A program made the position numbers and the translations under genes. Below the pieces are notes generated by a model. The model ran no database searches and had not been told where the DNA came from. It worked only from the letters and a program-made list of their open reading frames with translations. 14,087 nucleotides of DNA from HK-STAS-PATE-2 sp035906575 (GTDB taxonomy: Bacteria > Patescibacteriota > Patescibacteriia > 2-12-FULL-60-25). Shown piece after piece: positions 6,977 through 13,675 of this stretch (its first letter is position 1; every line of letters starts with the position of its first letter). Where the stretch lies: assembly GCA_035906575.1 (NCBI GenBank), contig JAMIEW010000058.1:1-14087 (forward strand), read 5' to 3'.

Positions 6977-6985
6977 TGGTACAAT
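6977..6985 (+). promoter_or_regulatory. Extended -10 promoter of the DsbA-like operon (TGG-TACAAT)
   Basis: TGG directly before TACAAT (6980-6985) makes an extended -10 element, which can work without a good -35 box; the box at 6957-6962 (TGTCGA) is poor. Seven nt separate it from the ATG at 6993. Confidence 0.5.
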
Positions 6986-6992
6986 GTGCCGC

Positions 6993-7757
6993 ATGATCGC
7001 CTGGCTCTCTTCACGTCCTGAACACCGTTTTGGCATCGGTAAGGCCATTGGCATACTTTTTCTTTTATTATTGGTCACGGGGACATTGGCTTTTGTTCGC
7101 CAGGTCTACCAATACTATTCAGATATCCGTAGCGGCGAGATTGACCCTGTTTTTGAACGCAGCTTTGGTTCGAGCGTGAGTAATCGCTCCGTATCCCCAA
7201 ATGTGAGCAAGTCTGACCTGCTGCGTTTGCAGTCAGATGACGCTCCGTCCATTGGTTCTAAAGATGCGCCCGTCGTCATGGTTGAATTTTTGGACTACGG
7301 TTGCCCATTCTGTAAGCAATCATTTGAGCACGTGCGACAACTTGTTACCGAGAGGCCGGATGATGTGCGTTTGATCGTACGTGACTTTCCGATCGAGTAT
7401 TTGCATCCGGGCGCAACAAAGGCATCGATGGCAGCGCGTTGCGTCATGCAAATCGATCCAAATAAATTCTGGGGATACCATGACCGTCTCTTCTTGAATC
7501 AGCAATTTGGCGACAAAGACTTGTCGCGCTACGCACAAGAGTCTGGCGTTTCTGTGATGTTATTTGAGGACTGTCTTGCTTCAGAGCGCACCCGCCCCGT
7601 CGTCGAGACCGATATCGCGCTCGGATTGCAAACGGGCGTCCAAGGTACGCCAACCTTTTTCTTCAACGGACACCGTGTGCAGGGCTCGCTTGATCGTGAA
7701 GCATTTGATGCCATTATAAAATGGCTCGGCAAGCAACATACGAATTCAACCAAATAA
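6993..7757 (+). CDS. Membrane-anchored DsbA-like thiol:disulfide oxidoreductase
   Basis: This thioredoxin-fold protein of the DsbA/BdbD type (Thioredoxin_4 family) likely makes or repairs disulfide bonds in exported proteins. It has 254 residues: a short basic N-terminus, one uncleaved membrane helix (about 18-36, ILFLLLLVTGTLAF), a linker, then the catalytic domain. The active site is CPFC (104-107) within FLDYGCPFCK, and the cis-proline motif is GVQGTP (215-220, Pro220). Helical-insert residues such as HPGATKASMAARC also fit. The ATG at 6993 is chosen over GTG 6963 and ATG 6984 because both of those lie at or before the TACAAT box. The gene is 3 nt upstream of the Cys-rich SGNH-pilin gene, which suggests that protein is its substrate. 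No DsbB or VKOR-type partner for reoxidation is visible here. Confidence 0.93.
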   Translation: MIAWLSSRPEHRFGIGKAIGILFLLLLVTGTLAFVRQVYQYYSDIRSGEIDPVFERSFGSSVSNRSVSPNVSKSDLLRLQSDDAPSIGSKDAPVVMVEFLDYGCPFCKQSFEHVRQLVTERPDDVRLIVRDFPIEYLHPGATKASMAARCVMQIDPNKFWGYHDRLFLNQQFGDKDLSRYAQESGVSVMLFEDCLASERTRPVVETDIALGLQTGVQGTPTFFFNGHRVQGSLDREAFDAIIKWLGKQHTNSTK

Positions 7758-7760
7758 CCT

Positions 7761-9854
7761 ATGAAAACTCTCTTGCGCCGCTTCGCCGCCGCCCTCTCTC
7801 TTGCCTCGCTCGCCTTGAGCTGGCCTTTAGCCTTTGTTTCTGCACAGACGCAAACGGCTCGTCGTATACTCATCATCGGTGATAGTCAATCAGTGAATTT
7901 AATGAGCAGCGGAGGGCTGGGTCAGAAGCTTTCAGCATCGGGTATTACGGTGGTGGGTCGCTATACCAAGGTTTGTTGGGGTGTAGAGAGTATGCTCACA
8001 GGTGTGCCAACGGTTGCAAACGCTAATTGTAATACTGGAGGTCCGGTTTCAGACTTTTTAAGCCAAAATTCTGGCACATATGATGCCGTGGTCGTTTTTT
8101 TGGGCGGTAATGATTGTGCGAGTACGCGTCCATGCGCAGCAAACTATGGCAGTAAGATCGATCAATTAATTGCGCTCCTGCAACCAAAATCAACAAACAT
8201 TATTTGGTTCGGGCCTACCTATTACGAATCTCCAGATAAGCATGTGCAATCGAGAACGTTCATGAATAGCTATATGCCGTCGAGGGTGACGCATTACTAC
8301 GATCTCTGGGATTTAACGACATCAATAACTAAGCCACCGGGTGATGTGCACTTCGACAGAAGAGATCCGGGTGGATATCCAAGATTCGGTGAACTTGTCG
8401 CACCAATCATTGCTAGCTTCATTAACGGAACACCCGTTGCCCCGGTTACGAGCGCTTCAACGGACTCTGGTACACCTCCTCCTACCGCTGACGTTCTCGG
8501 CCGTTCTCCAGAAGAAGTTCAAGCGCAATTAGCGGCACAATGTGCGGATAGAGATCCGGTCTTTCCTGTGCGACTCGGTGTCGGTATCGGCGGGACGACC
8601 GAAGTAAATGGTCTCACCGAGTATATTAACGTTGTCTATCGCTATATGACGGCCATAGTTTTGGTGGTGGCAATTGTTATGGTGACTTATGGAGGCTTTC
8701 GTTACCTATTAGCGGCGTCACCGATTGGCGTAAAAGACGGCAAAGACATTATTAAAAACGCTATCGTTGGCATGGTCTTGGTCTTGAGCGCTTATGTGAT
8801 TTTGAACACGATTAATCCAGCGACGACGGTACTTCAATTCACGCGTCCTCCAGAAGATATTGTATGCCGCAACTTCGAAGCAAACCTTCTGCGTGCTGGG
8901 GGTAATTCAGGTAACTTATTTTCTTCACGTGGTGAGAGTCCAGGTCTAGCGTATTACCGCAATCAATTTGATCCGCTCGGTTTAAGAAATCGTAGCCTCG
9001 GTACTGAGTGTACCGCTGGAGGCGTTGAGGTCGATTCGCTTTGTTCAGGTAATGACCCAGAATGTGTTGATGCAGACCACTTTCTTGAGGCGGTGAATAA
9101 TATTGATGATGCTGACACGATTCGAGAAGATGCAAACTATTGCAGTGACGGTACGGCGCTCTATTCGCTATGTGAAGATATGTCAGATTGTAAAAATGGG
9201 ATGATTTGTGACGATACGCCTCCACTAAATGGGATAGGTGTCTGCGTCCTTAAACAAGGAAACGCAGAAGGATCCCCTTGTCACACAGGTATAACGGGTA
9301 CTTGTACGAGTGCCGGATGTGCGATCTCTGCTCTATCCGCATTGGGTGTCGGCGAAGATTTTTACACCTGTGCCGCGGGCTTAGAGTGTCGAAAGCGTGA
9401 GCACAATGCTCCGAATGCGAATATCTTTAACCCGACAGGGTTAGAGGTTTGCACAAAAGTCTCTTCAGCATTGCAACATGGTGAGATCGCGGCATTTAAT
9501 AACGGTATTGCTGATCCGTTTAGAACCTGTCACGCGCATCGCGAATGTGGTACTGGTGACAATGAAGCAAGATGTTCAGGATCTCCTCTAATTGAAGGTA
9601 AGCTCAGAGCTTGTCTTTCTGCTCCCGCAAATCTCAATGGCACGCCCTGTGGCAAGGTCTGGGAGGATTCAAACGGTGCAACGGTGAGAACATATCCTTG
9701 TGATGGCAATAACGGATTCACCTGTGCGTTTTGTCCGAATACGGGTACCCGCGTATGGACCAGTATCCGTGGGCAAGAACCTAATTTTATCGGCCAATGC
9801 AAACCAAATAGCGCCGCAGAAAATGGCATAGGAGCAAATTGCGCAGGAAATTAA
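7761..9854 (+). CDS. Secreted SGNH hydrolase / TrbC-VirB2-like pilin / Cys-rich fusion protein
   Basis: This 697-residue exported protein has three parts. Residues 1-28 are a signal peptide (basic start, hydrophobic core, probable cut after FVSA). Residues 33-222 form an SGNH/GDSL-type hydrolase domain with block I IGDSQS (39-44, Ser42), block III GGND (115-118) and a DVH motif (195-197) for block V; its substrate is unknown. Residues 285-352 hold two membrane helices joined by a short loop (ASPIGVKDGKD), matching the TrbC/VirB2-like pilin domain common in Patescibacteria (YGGFRYLLAAS, IIKNAIVGMVL, YVILNTINP). Residues 369-697 hold 25 cysteines in CxxxxxC-type clusters. The signal peptide and helical hairpin would place the hydrolase and the tail both outside. 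Translation is probably coupled to the DsbA-like gene 3 nt upstream. No clear terminator follows before uvrA. Domain calls are firm except the tail, which I do not recognise. Confidence 0.88.
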   Translation: MKTLLRRFAAALSLASLALSWPLAFVSAQTQTARRILIIGDSQSVNLMSSGGLGQKLSASGITVVGRYTKVCWGVESMLTGVPTVANANCNTGGPVSDFLSQNSGTYDAVVVFLGGNDCASTRPCAANYGSKIDQLIALLQPKSTNIIWFGPTYYESPDKHVQSRTFMNSYMPSRVTHYYDLWDLTTSITKPPGDVHFDRRDPGGYPRFGELVAPIIASFINGTPVAPVTSASTDSGTPPPTADVLGRSPEEVQAQLAAQCADRDPVFPVRLGVGIGGTTEVNGLTEYINVVYRYMTAIVLVVAIVMVTYGGFRYLLAASPIGVKDGKDIIKNAIVGMVLVLSAYVILNTINPATTVLQFTRPPEDIVCRNFEANLLRAGGNSGNLFSSRGESPGLAYYRNQFDPLGLRNRSLGTECTAGGVEVDSLCSGNDPECVDADHFLEAVNNIDDADTIREDANYCSDGTALYSLCEDMSDCKNGMICDDTPPLNGIGVCVLKQGNAEGSPCHTGITGTCTSAGCAISALSALGVGEDFYTCAAGLECRKREHNAPNANIFNPTGLEVCTKVSSALQHGEIAAFNNGIADPFRTCHAHRECGTGDNEARCSGSPLIEGKLRACLSAPANLNGTPCGKVWEDSNGATVRTYPCDGNNGFTCAFCPNTGTRVWTSIRGQEPNFIGQCKPNSAAENGIGANCAGN

Positions 9855-9877
9855 TACTCTTTTCTTGTCGCCCACCC

Positions 9878-9906
9878 TTGATCGGTGAGGTAAAAGGTGC
9901 TAGCCT
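9878..9906 (+). promoter_or_regulatory. uvrA promoter (TTGATC-N17-TAGCCT)
   Basis: TTGATC (9878-9883), a 17-nt spacer ending in TGC, and TAGCCT (9901-9906) form an extended -10 promoter. Nine nt separate it from the ATG. A lexA-type operator was looked for and not seen. Confidence 0.6.
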
Positions 9907-9915
9907 CGCGCCAAC

Positions 9916-12774
9916 ATGCCAAAGGCTAAAGCACGCAAGCAAAATGTCCTTTCGGTACGGGGAGCACGTGTTCATAATTTAAAAAACGTCTCCCTCGACC
10001 TGCCGAAAAACGCGTTCATCGTAATGACCGGTCTTTCAGGATCGGGCAAGTCTTCGCTCGCTTTTGATACCATCCACGCCGAAGGCCAGCGCCGATACAT
10101 GGAGAGCATGTCCTCGTATGCTCGCCAATTCATGGAGTTGCAAGATAAGCCCGACCTCGATTCAATTGAAGGCTTATCACCAACCATCGCGATCGATCAA
10201 AAAACGACATCGCATAATCCGCGTTCAACCGTTGGCACCACCACCGAGATTTATGATTTCTTGCGCGTATTGTTTGCGCGTGCCGGTCGCGCGCATTGTC
10301 CAACCTGTGATGCGCCCGTGAGTGAGCAGTCACCGCAAGCGATGGCTGAAGAGCTGCTCAAGCGCTTAAAGAAAAATCCTGTAACCGTTTTAGCGCCGAT
10401 GGTGCGCGAGCAAAAAGGCGAACACAAGGTCGTTCTACAATCAGCAAAACAGCGCGGTTTTCGCGAAGCCCGTTTTGACGGGACGCTCGTTGATATTGAA
10501 GAACTCGCCAAAGCACGTATCGACAAAACAAAAGAACATACGGTCGAGATCGTGACGGGGCGTTTTGATAAGGGTTCGGCCGCGGTCATTGAATCCGTTC
10601 TCCTCGCGATTAAACAAGCAATTGAACTCGCGAACGGTACCCTAACTTTTTTAAATGAAGACAATGGCGATGAGCAGCTTTTATCGTGCTCATTATTCTG
10701 TTCTAAGTGTGAGCAGTCTCTGCCTCCGCTTGAACCTCGGCTTTTTTCGTTCAACTCTCCGCATGGGGCATGTTCAGCATGTACGGGGTTGGGTACAAAG
10801 CTTGTCCTCGAACCAGAGCTCGTCATCCCAAACAAAAAACTTACGCTCGCTCAAGGTGCCATTAAGCCATGGACGCGTATCGCAGGGAGCCAACAATCCC
10901 AGCTAAAACTCATTGAGGCCGTAGGCAAAAAACACGGATTCTCGATCAGTACACCCGTTCAAGAATTCTCACCAAAGTCTTTGCAAGTGCTGTTTTATGG
11001 TGCAGCTGAAGATCTCTATGATGTCGACGGTAAAGGGCACCGTTTTGATGGTATTTTGGCGATGCTTGAAGCCAAACATAAAGAGACCGATTCAGAATAC
11101 GTCCAAAAAGAGCTTGAGACCTATATGCGCGTGCTCACGTGTCCCGATTGTCGTGGCGCGCGTCTTTGCAAAGCGGCGCTCGCCGTTTCACTTACTGATA
11201 AGCGCATCGCTGATCTCGTCGCGATGCCTTTAGACGAGTTGCGCACGTTTTTTGAATCGTTTGCAAAAAAAGACAAAAAAGATGATTTGAGTCCGCAAGA
11301 AAAAGCGGTTGTGGCGCAGGTTGCAAATGAGGTGAAAAAACGTCTCACGCATTTGCTCGATGTTGGTCTTGATTATCTCACGCTCGATCGTTCTTCGATG
11401 TCATTATCTGGTGGCGAATCGCAGCGTGTGCGCTTGGCGGCACAATTGGGCAGCGAACTCTCGGGTGTGATTTATATTTTGGATGAACCTTCGATCGGTT
11501 TGCATCCGCGCGACAATGACAAGCTGATTGGTACGATTAAGCGTTTGCGTGATCTTGGTAATACCGTGCTCGTTGTTGAGCACGACGAAGAAGTCATGAA
11601 GGCCGCTGACTGGATTGTTGATATAGGCCCAGGTGCTGGTGAATACGGTGGCCATGTCATCGCCGAAGGTACACTCGCTCAAATCAAGAAGCAAAAAGAA
11701 TCCACCACGGGCAAATATCTTTCAGGTAAGTTGAAAATCGATCAACCAAAAACACGCCGCAAGGGTAATGGTAAAAACATCTCGATCAAAGGTGCGACGG
11801 CGTATCATTTGAAGAACGTAGATTGCTCTATCCCACTTGGGAAGTTTGTTTGTATCTCAGGTGTTTCGGGTTCAGGTAAGTCAACCTTGATTTTGGATAT
11901 TCTCGGCCGCTCGCTCTCAAATCATTTTTACGGTACCAAAGATCCGATCGGTGCACATAAGCGTATCGATGGCATTGAGCACGTTGATAAAGTCGTCTCG
12001 GTCGATCAATCACCGATTGGCCGCACGCCACGTTCAAATCCTGCCACGTATACCGGAGTCTTTACGGCTATCCGCGATCTCTTTACCGAAATCCCTGAAG
12101 CGAAGGCGCGTGGCTTTGACGCGGGCAAATTCTCTTTTAATGTCAAAGGTGGTGGACGCTGTGAAGCGTGTTCGGGCGATGGCAGTATCCAGATCTCGAT
12201 GCAGTTTTTGCCAGACGTCTATGTCGAGTGTCACGAATGCCATGGTCAACGCTATAACGCCGAAGCCCTCGAGGTGCGTTATCGCGGCAAGACCATTGCC
12301 GACATCCTTCACATGACCGTAGAAGAGGCAAAGCGCTTCTTCGTTGACCAGCCAGGCATCTATGAAAAGCTCTCGGTCTTAGACGAGGTGGGTTTGGGGT
12401 ATGTCCGCCTTGGGCAGTCGGCGACGACCCTCTCTGGCGGCGAGGCGCAGCGTGTAAAGCTCTCTACCGAGCTCTCACGCCGCGCAACCGGCCGAACCCT
12501 CTATATCCTCGATGAACCGACCACTGGCCTCCATTTTGACGATATGAAGCGCCTTTTGCAGGTTCTTCAGGCCTTGGTCGATAAGGGTAATACCGTGGTC
12601 GTTATCGAGCATAATACCGATATTATGAAGGCCGCCGACTGGATGATCGATATGGGCCCAGACGGGGGGCTTCGTGGGGGCCAAATCATGGCCCAAGGCA
12701 CCCCCGAAGAGGTGGCAAAGTCCAAAACCAGCAAAACCGCCCCATATTTGCGCCAAATCTTGCGTAGGACTTGA
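9916..12774 (+). CDS. uvrA: UvrABC excinuclease subunit A
   Basis: UvrA is the damage-sensing ATPase of nucleotide excision repair; a dimer loads UvrB at lesions. The 952-residue protein has the full two-ATPase layout. The first half holds Walker A GLSGSGKSS (39-47), zinc module Cys262-Cys265-Cys286-Cys289, ABC signature LSGGES (497-502) and Walker B YILDEPS (520-526). The second half holds Walker A GVSGSGKST (649-657), zinc finger Cys749-Cys752-x19-Cys772-Cys775, signature LSGGEA (839-844) and Walker B YILDEPT (863-869). The UvrB-binding and insertion regions lie between these in the usual order and no motif is missing. The ATG at 9916 has no Shine-Dalgarno site, but a promoter ends 9 nt upstream. 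The stop codon overlaps the -35 box of rplS. Confidence 0.98.
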   Translation: MPKAKARKQNVLSVRGARVHNLKNVSLDLPKNAFIVMTGLSGSGKSSLAFDTIHAEGQRRYMESMSSYARQFMELQDKPDLDSIEGLSPTIAIDQKTTSHNPRSTVGTTTEIYDFLRVLFARAGRAHCPTCDAPVSEQSPQAMAEELLKRLKKNPVTVLAPMVREQKGEHKVVLQSAKQRGFREARFDGTLVDIEELAKARIDKTKEHTVEIVTGRFDKGSAAVIESVLLAIKQAIELANGTLTFLNEDNGDEQLLSCSLFCSKCEQSLPPLEPRLFSFNSPHGACSACTGLGTKLVLEPELVIPNKKLTLAQGAIKPWTRIAGSQQSQLKLIEAVGKKHGFSISTPVQEFSPKSLQVLFYGAAEDLYDVDGKGHRFDGILAMLEAKHKETDSEYVQKELETYMRVLTCPDCRGARLCKAALAVSLTDKRIADLVAMPLDELRTFFESFAKKDKKDDLSPQEKAVVAQVANEVKKRLTHLLDVGLDYLTLDRSSMSLSGGESQRVRLAAQLGSELSGVIYILDEPSIGLHPRDNDKLIGTIKRLRDLGNTVLVVEHDEEVMKAADWIVDIGPGAGEYGGHVIAEGTLAQIKKQKESTTGKYLSGKLKIDQPKTRRKGNGKNISIKGATAYHLKNVDCSIPLGKFVCISGVSGSGKSTLILDILGRSLSNHFYGTKDPIGAHKRIDGIEHVDKVVSVDQSPIGRTPRSNPATYTGVFTAIRDLFTEIPEAKARGFDAGKFSFNVKGGGRCEACSGDGSIQISMQFLPDVYVECHECHGQRYNAEALEVRYRGKTIADILHMTVEEAKRFFVDQPGIYEKLSVLDEVGLGYVRLGQSATTLSGGEAQRVKLSTELSRRATGRTLYILDEPTTGLHFDDMKRLLQVLQALVDKGNTVVVIEHNTDIMKAADWMIDMGPDGGLRGGQIMAQGTPEEVAKSKTSKTAPYLRQILRRT

Positions 12775-12799
12775 CCTCTTTCGTGATTTTCGCTAGTCT
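12771..12799 (+). promoter_or_regulatory. rplS promoter (TTGACC-N17-TAGTCT)
   Basis: TTGACC (12771-12776) contains the uvrA TGA stop codon. After a 17-nt spacer comes TAGTCT (12794-12799), then 13 nt to the rplS ATG, predicting a leader of only about 7 nt. Confidence 0.6.
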
Positions 12800-12812
12800 T
12801 CTCGCATTCTCT

Positions 12813-13175
12813 ATGGCTGAAACCCTCGTCCTCCCTGCCGCAATCCACTCGTCTCAAGTAGAGACGGGCATGACGATTCGCGTGCACCAAAAGATCAAAG
12901 ACGTCACCAAGTCCGGCGACGAACGCGAACGTATCCAGGTCTACGAAGGCCTTGTGATTGCTGTTGGCGGTCCTGGTCACAAAACGATGACCGTACGCAA
13001 AATCGCTGAAGGTGTTGGCGTTGAGAAGATCTTCCCGCTCAACCTCCCATCGATTTCAAAGATCGAACTTGTCCGCAAGGCCAAGGTCACCAAGAACGAC
13101 ATCTCGTTCGTCCGCAAAAACAAGAAGCGCTTGAAAGATGTAAAAGACATCAAGCTTCGCCCAATCAAAGCGTAA
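12813..13175 (+). CDS. rplS: 50S ribosomal protein L19
   Basis: L19 is a large-subunit protein at the 30S-50S interface. The 120-residue product has the family core: GMTIRVHQKI (19-28), ERIQVYEGLVIAVGG (39-53), MTVRKIAEGVGVEKIFPLN (59-77) and ISKIELVRKAK (81-91). The C-terminal KLYYLRxxxGKxARI block of most bacterial L19 proteins is replaced by DISFVRKNKKRLKDVKDI after a few extra residues, so the tail has diverged. The ATG at 12813 is chosen because the promoter lies between it and any earlier in-frame start. The usual rpsP-rimM-trmD neighbours are absent; uvrA precedes it and repeat copy 2 terminates it. Confidence 0.95.
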   Translation: MAETLVLPAAIHSSQVETGMTIRVHQKIKDVTKSGDERERIQVYEGLVIAVGGPGHKTMTVRKIAEGVGVEKIFPLNLPSISKIELVRKAKVTKNDISFVRKNKKRLKDVKDIKLRPIKA

Positions 13176-13235
13176 GTAAAAAAACACCCTCCTGTCATCT
13201 CGAGCAACGTCGAGAGATCGGAGGGCTTTTTTATC
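13176..13235. repeat. Dispersed repeat, copy 2
   Basis: GTAAAAAAACACCC (13176-13189) is identical to the start of copy 1 at 4640. The core GTCATCTCGAGCAACGTCGA then matches copy 1 at 19 of 24 positions, counted through to GAGA. Both copies end in a T-run and sit just after a gene. Confidence 0.65.
13187..13232 (+). terminator. rplS terminator formed by repeat copy 2
   Basis: The outer stem CCCTCC/GGAGGG (13187-13192 with 13220-13225) encloses an inner stem TCTCGA/TCGAGA (13198-13203 with 13210-13215) with loop GCAACG. C plus six T follow. The outer stem is not shared with copy 1, so the flanks have adapted around the core. Confidence 0.8.
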
Positions 13236-13246
13236 CTTGTGTTGAA

Positions 13247-13255
13247 TGATAGACT
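13247..13255 (+). promoter_or_regulatory. Extended -10 promoter of the gene at 13262 (TGA-TAGACT)
   Basis: TGA precedes TAGACT (13250-13255), 6 nt before the ATG, so transcription should start at the A of the start codon. The -35 position falls in the T-run of the preceding terminator and is a poor match. Confidence 0.45.
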
Positions 13256-13261
13256 GCATTC

Positions 13262-13675
13262 ATGAAAGAGAAGTTTACGGGTCCTGCAAGCGGCAAGCCT
13301 GAATCGGATTCAGGAGTGTTCAAAATAAAGAAGCCGGTCATTGAACCGCTTGATTGGGGTGATTTTGGGGATATTAATGGTGAGAAAAAGCCTGCAAATA
13401 ATCCGTTTAAGGGATATTCTGCAGAAGCTGATGTAACCGAACGTAAACTAACACCGCAAGAAGAAGAGCAGATCTGGAGAAGCGTATACTGGAAGTATCC
13501 AAGAACTCGCGCATATAGAGAGTTTAAACAACCACCAAAAGGGCCCAATGGGGAGGTCATAGACCCAAAAGAAGAGGCTCCTATTTACACCGAAGAAGAA
13601 AAACGAAAAATATTACCTCTCTTCGAAAAGCAAAAGCAATTATATTTTGAACGGAAAAAACTTCGCTCAAAATAA
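13262..13675 (+). CDS. Small charged hypothetical protein
   Basis: I do not recognise this 137-residue protein. It has no signal peptide, membrane helix or cysteine. It is rich in Lys, Glu and Pro. The N-terminal third (to about residue 55) looks disordered, with GPASGKPESDSG and KKPVIEPLDWGDFGD. A central helical segment, EEEQIWRSVYWKYPRTRAYR (67-86), carries several aromatic and basic residues. A Pro-rich linker (PPKGPNGEVIDPKEEAP) is followed by a strongly charged C-terminal helix (EEEKRKILPLFEKQKQLYFE). Such a protein could be an adaptor or could bind nucleic acid or the ribosome; none of these is shown by the sequence. The ATG has a TAGACT box 6 nt upstream and a clean terminator at its end, so it is probably a real one-gene unit. 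Confidence 0.75.
   Translation: MKEKFTGPASGKPESDSGVFKIKKPVIEPLDWGDFGDINGEKKPANNPFKGYSAEADVTERKLTPQEEEQIWRSVYWKYPRTRAYREFKQPPKGPNGEVIDPKEEAPIYTEEEKRKILPLFEKQKQLYFERKKLRSK

Noticed and set aside
6963..6992. Longer N-terminus of the DsbA-like protein from GTG 6963 or ATG 6984
   Set aside because: Both starts lie at or before the extended -10 box TGG-TACAAT, and the extra residues (RSRHGTMCR) do not resemble a DsbA-like N-terminus.
7529..7876. A 115-codon open frame on the - strand across the DsbA-like / SGNH junction
   Set aside because: It crosses two well-supported genes on the opposite strand and has no recognisable motif.
9855..9915. Terminator after the SGNH-pilin gene
   Set aside because: Only a 4-bp CACC/GGTG pairing without a T-run is visible, and this stretch is better explained as the uvrA promoter.
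10251..10835. A 194-codon open frame on the - strand opposite uvrA
   Set aside because: It lies antisense to the conserved UvrA zinc module and UvrB-binding region; composition is Ser/Arg-rich as expected from a mirrored frame, with no start signal.
11221..11340. Frameshift or insertion in UvrA around the lysine-rich FAKKDKKDD stretch
   Set aside because: The frame continues through to the LSGGES signature, and a variable charged linker is normal at this place in UvrA.
12771..12812. Fourteen extra residues at the N-terminus of L19 from a TTG at 12771
   Set aside because: The stretch overlaps the promoter boxes and encodes hydrophobic residues (FVIFASLLAF) not found in L19.
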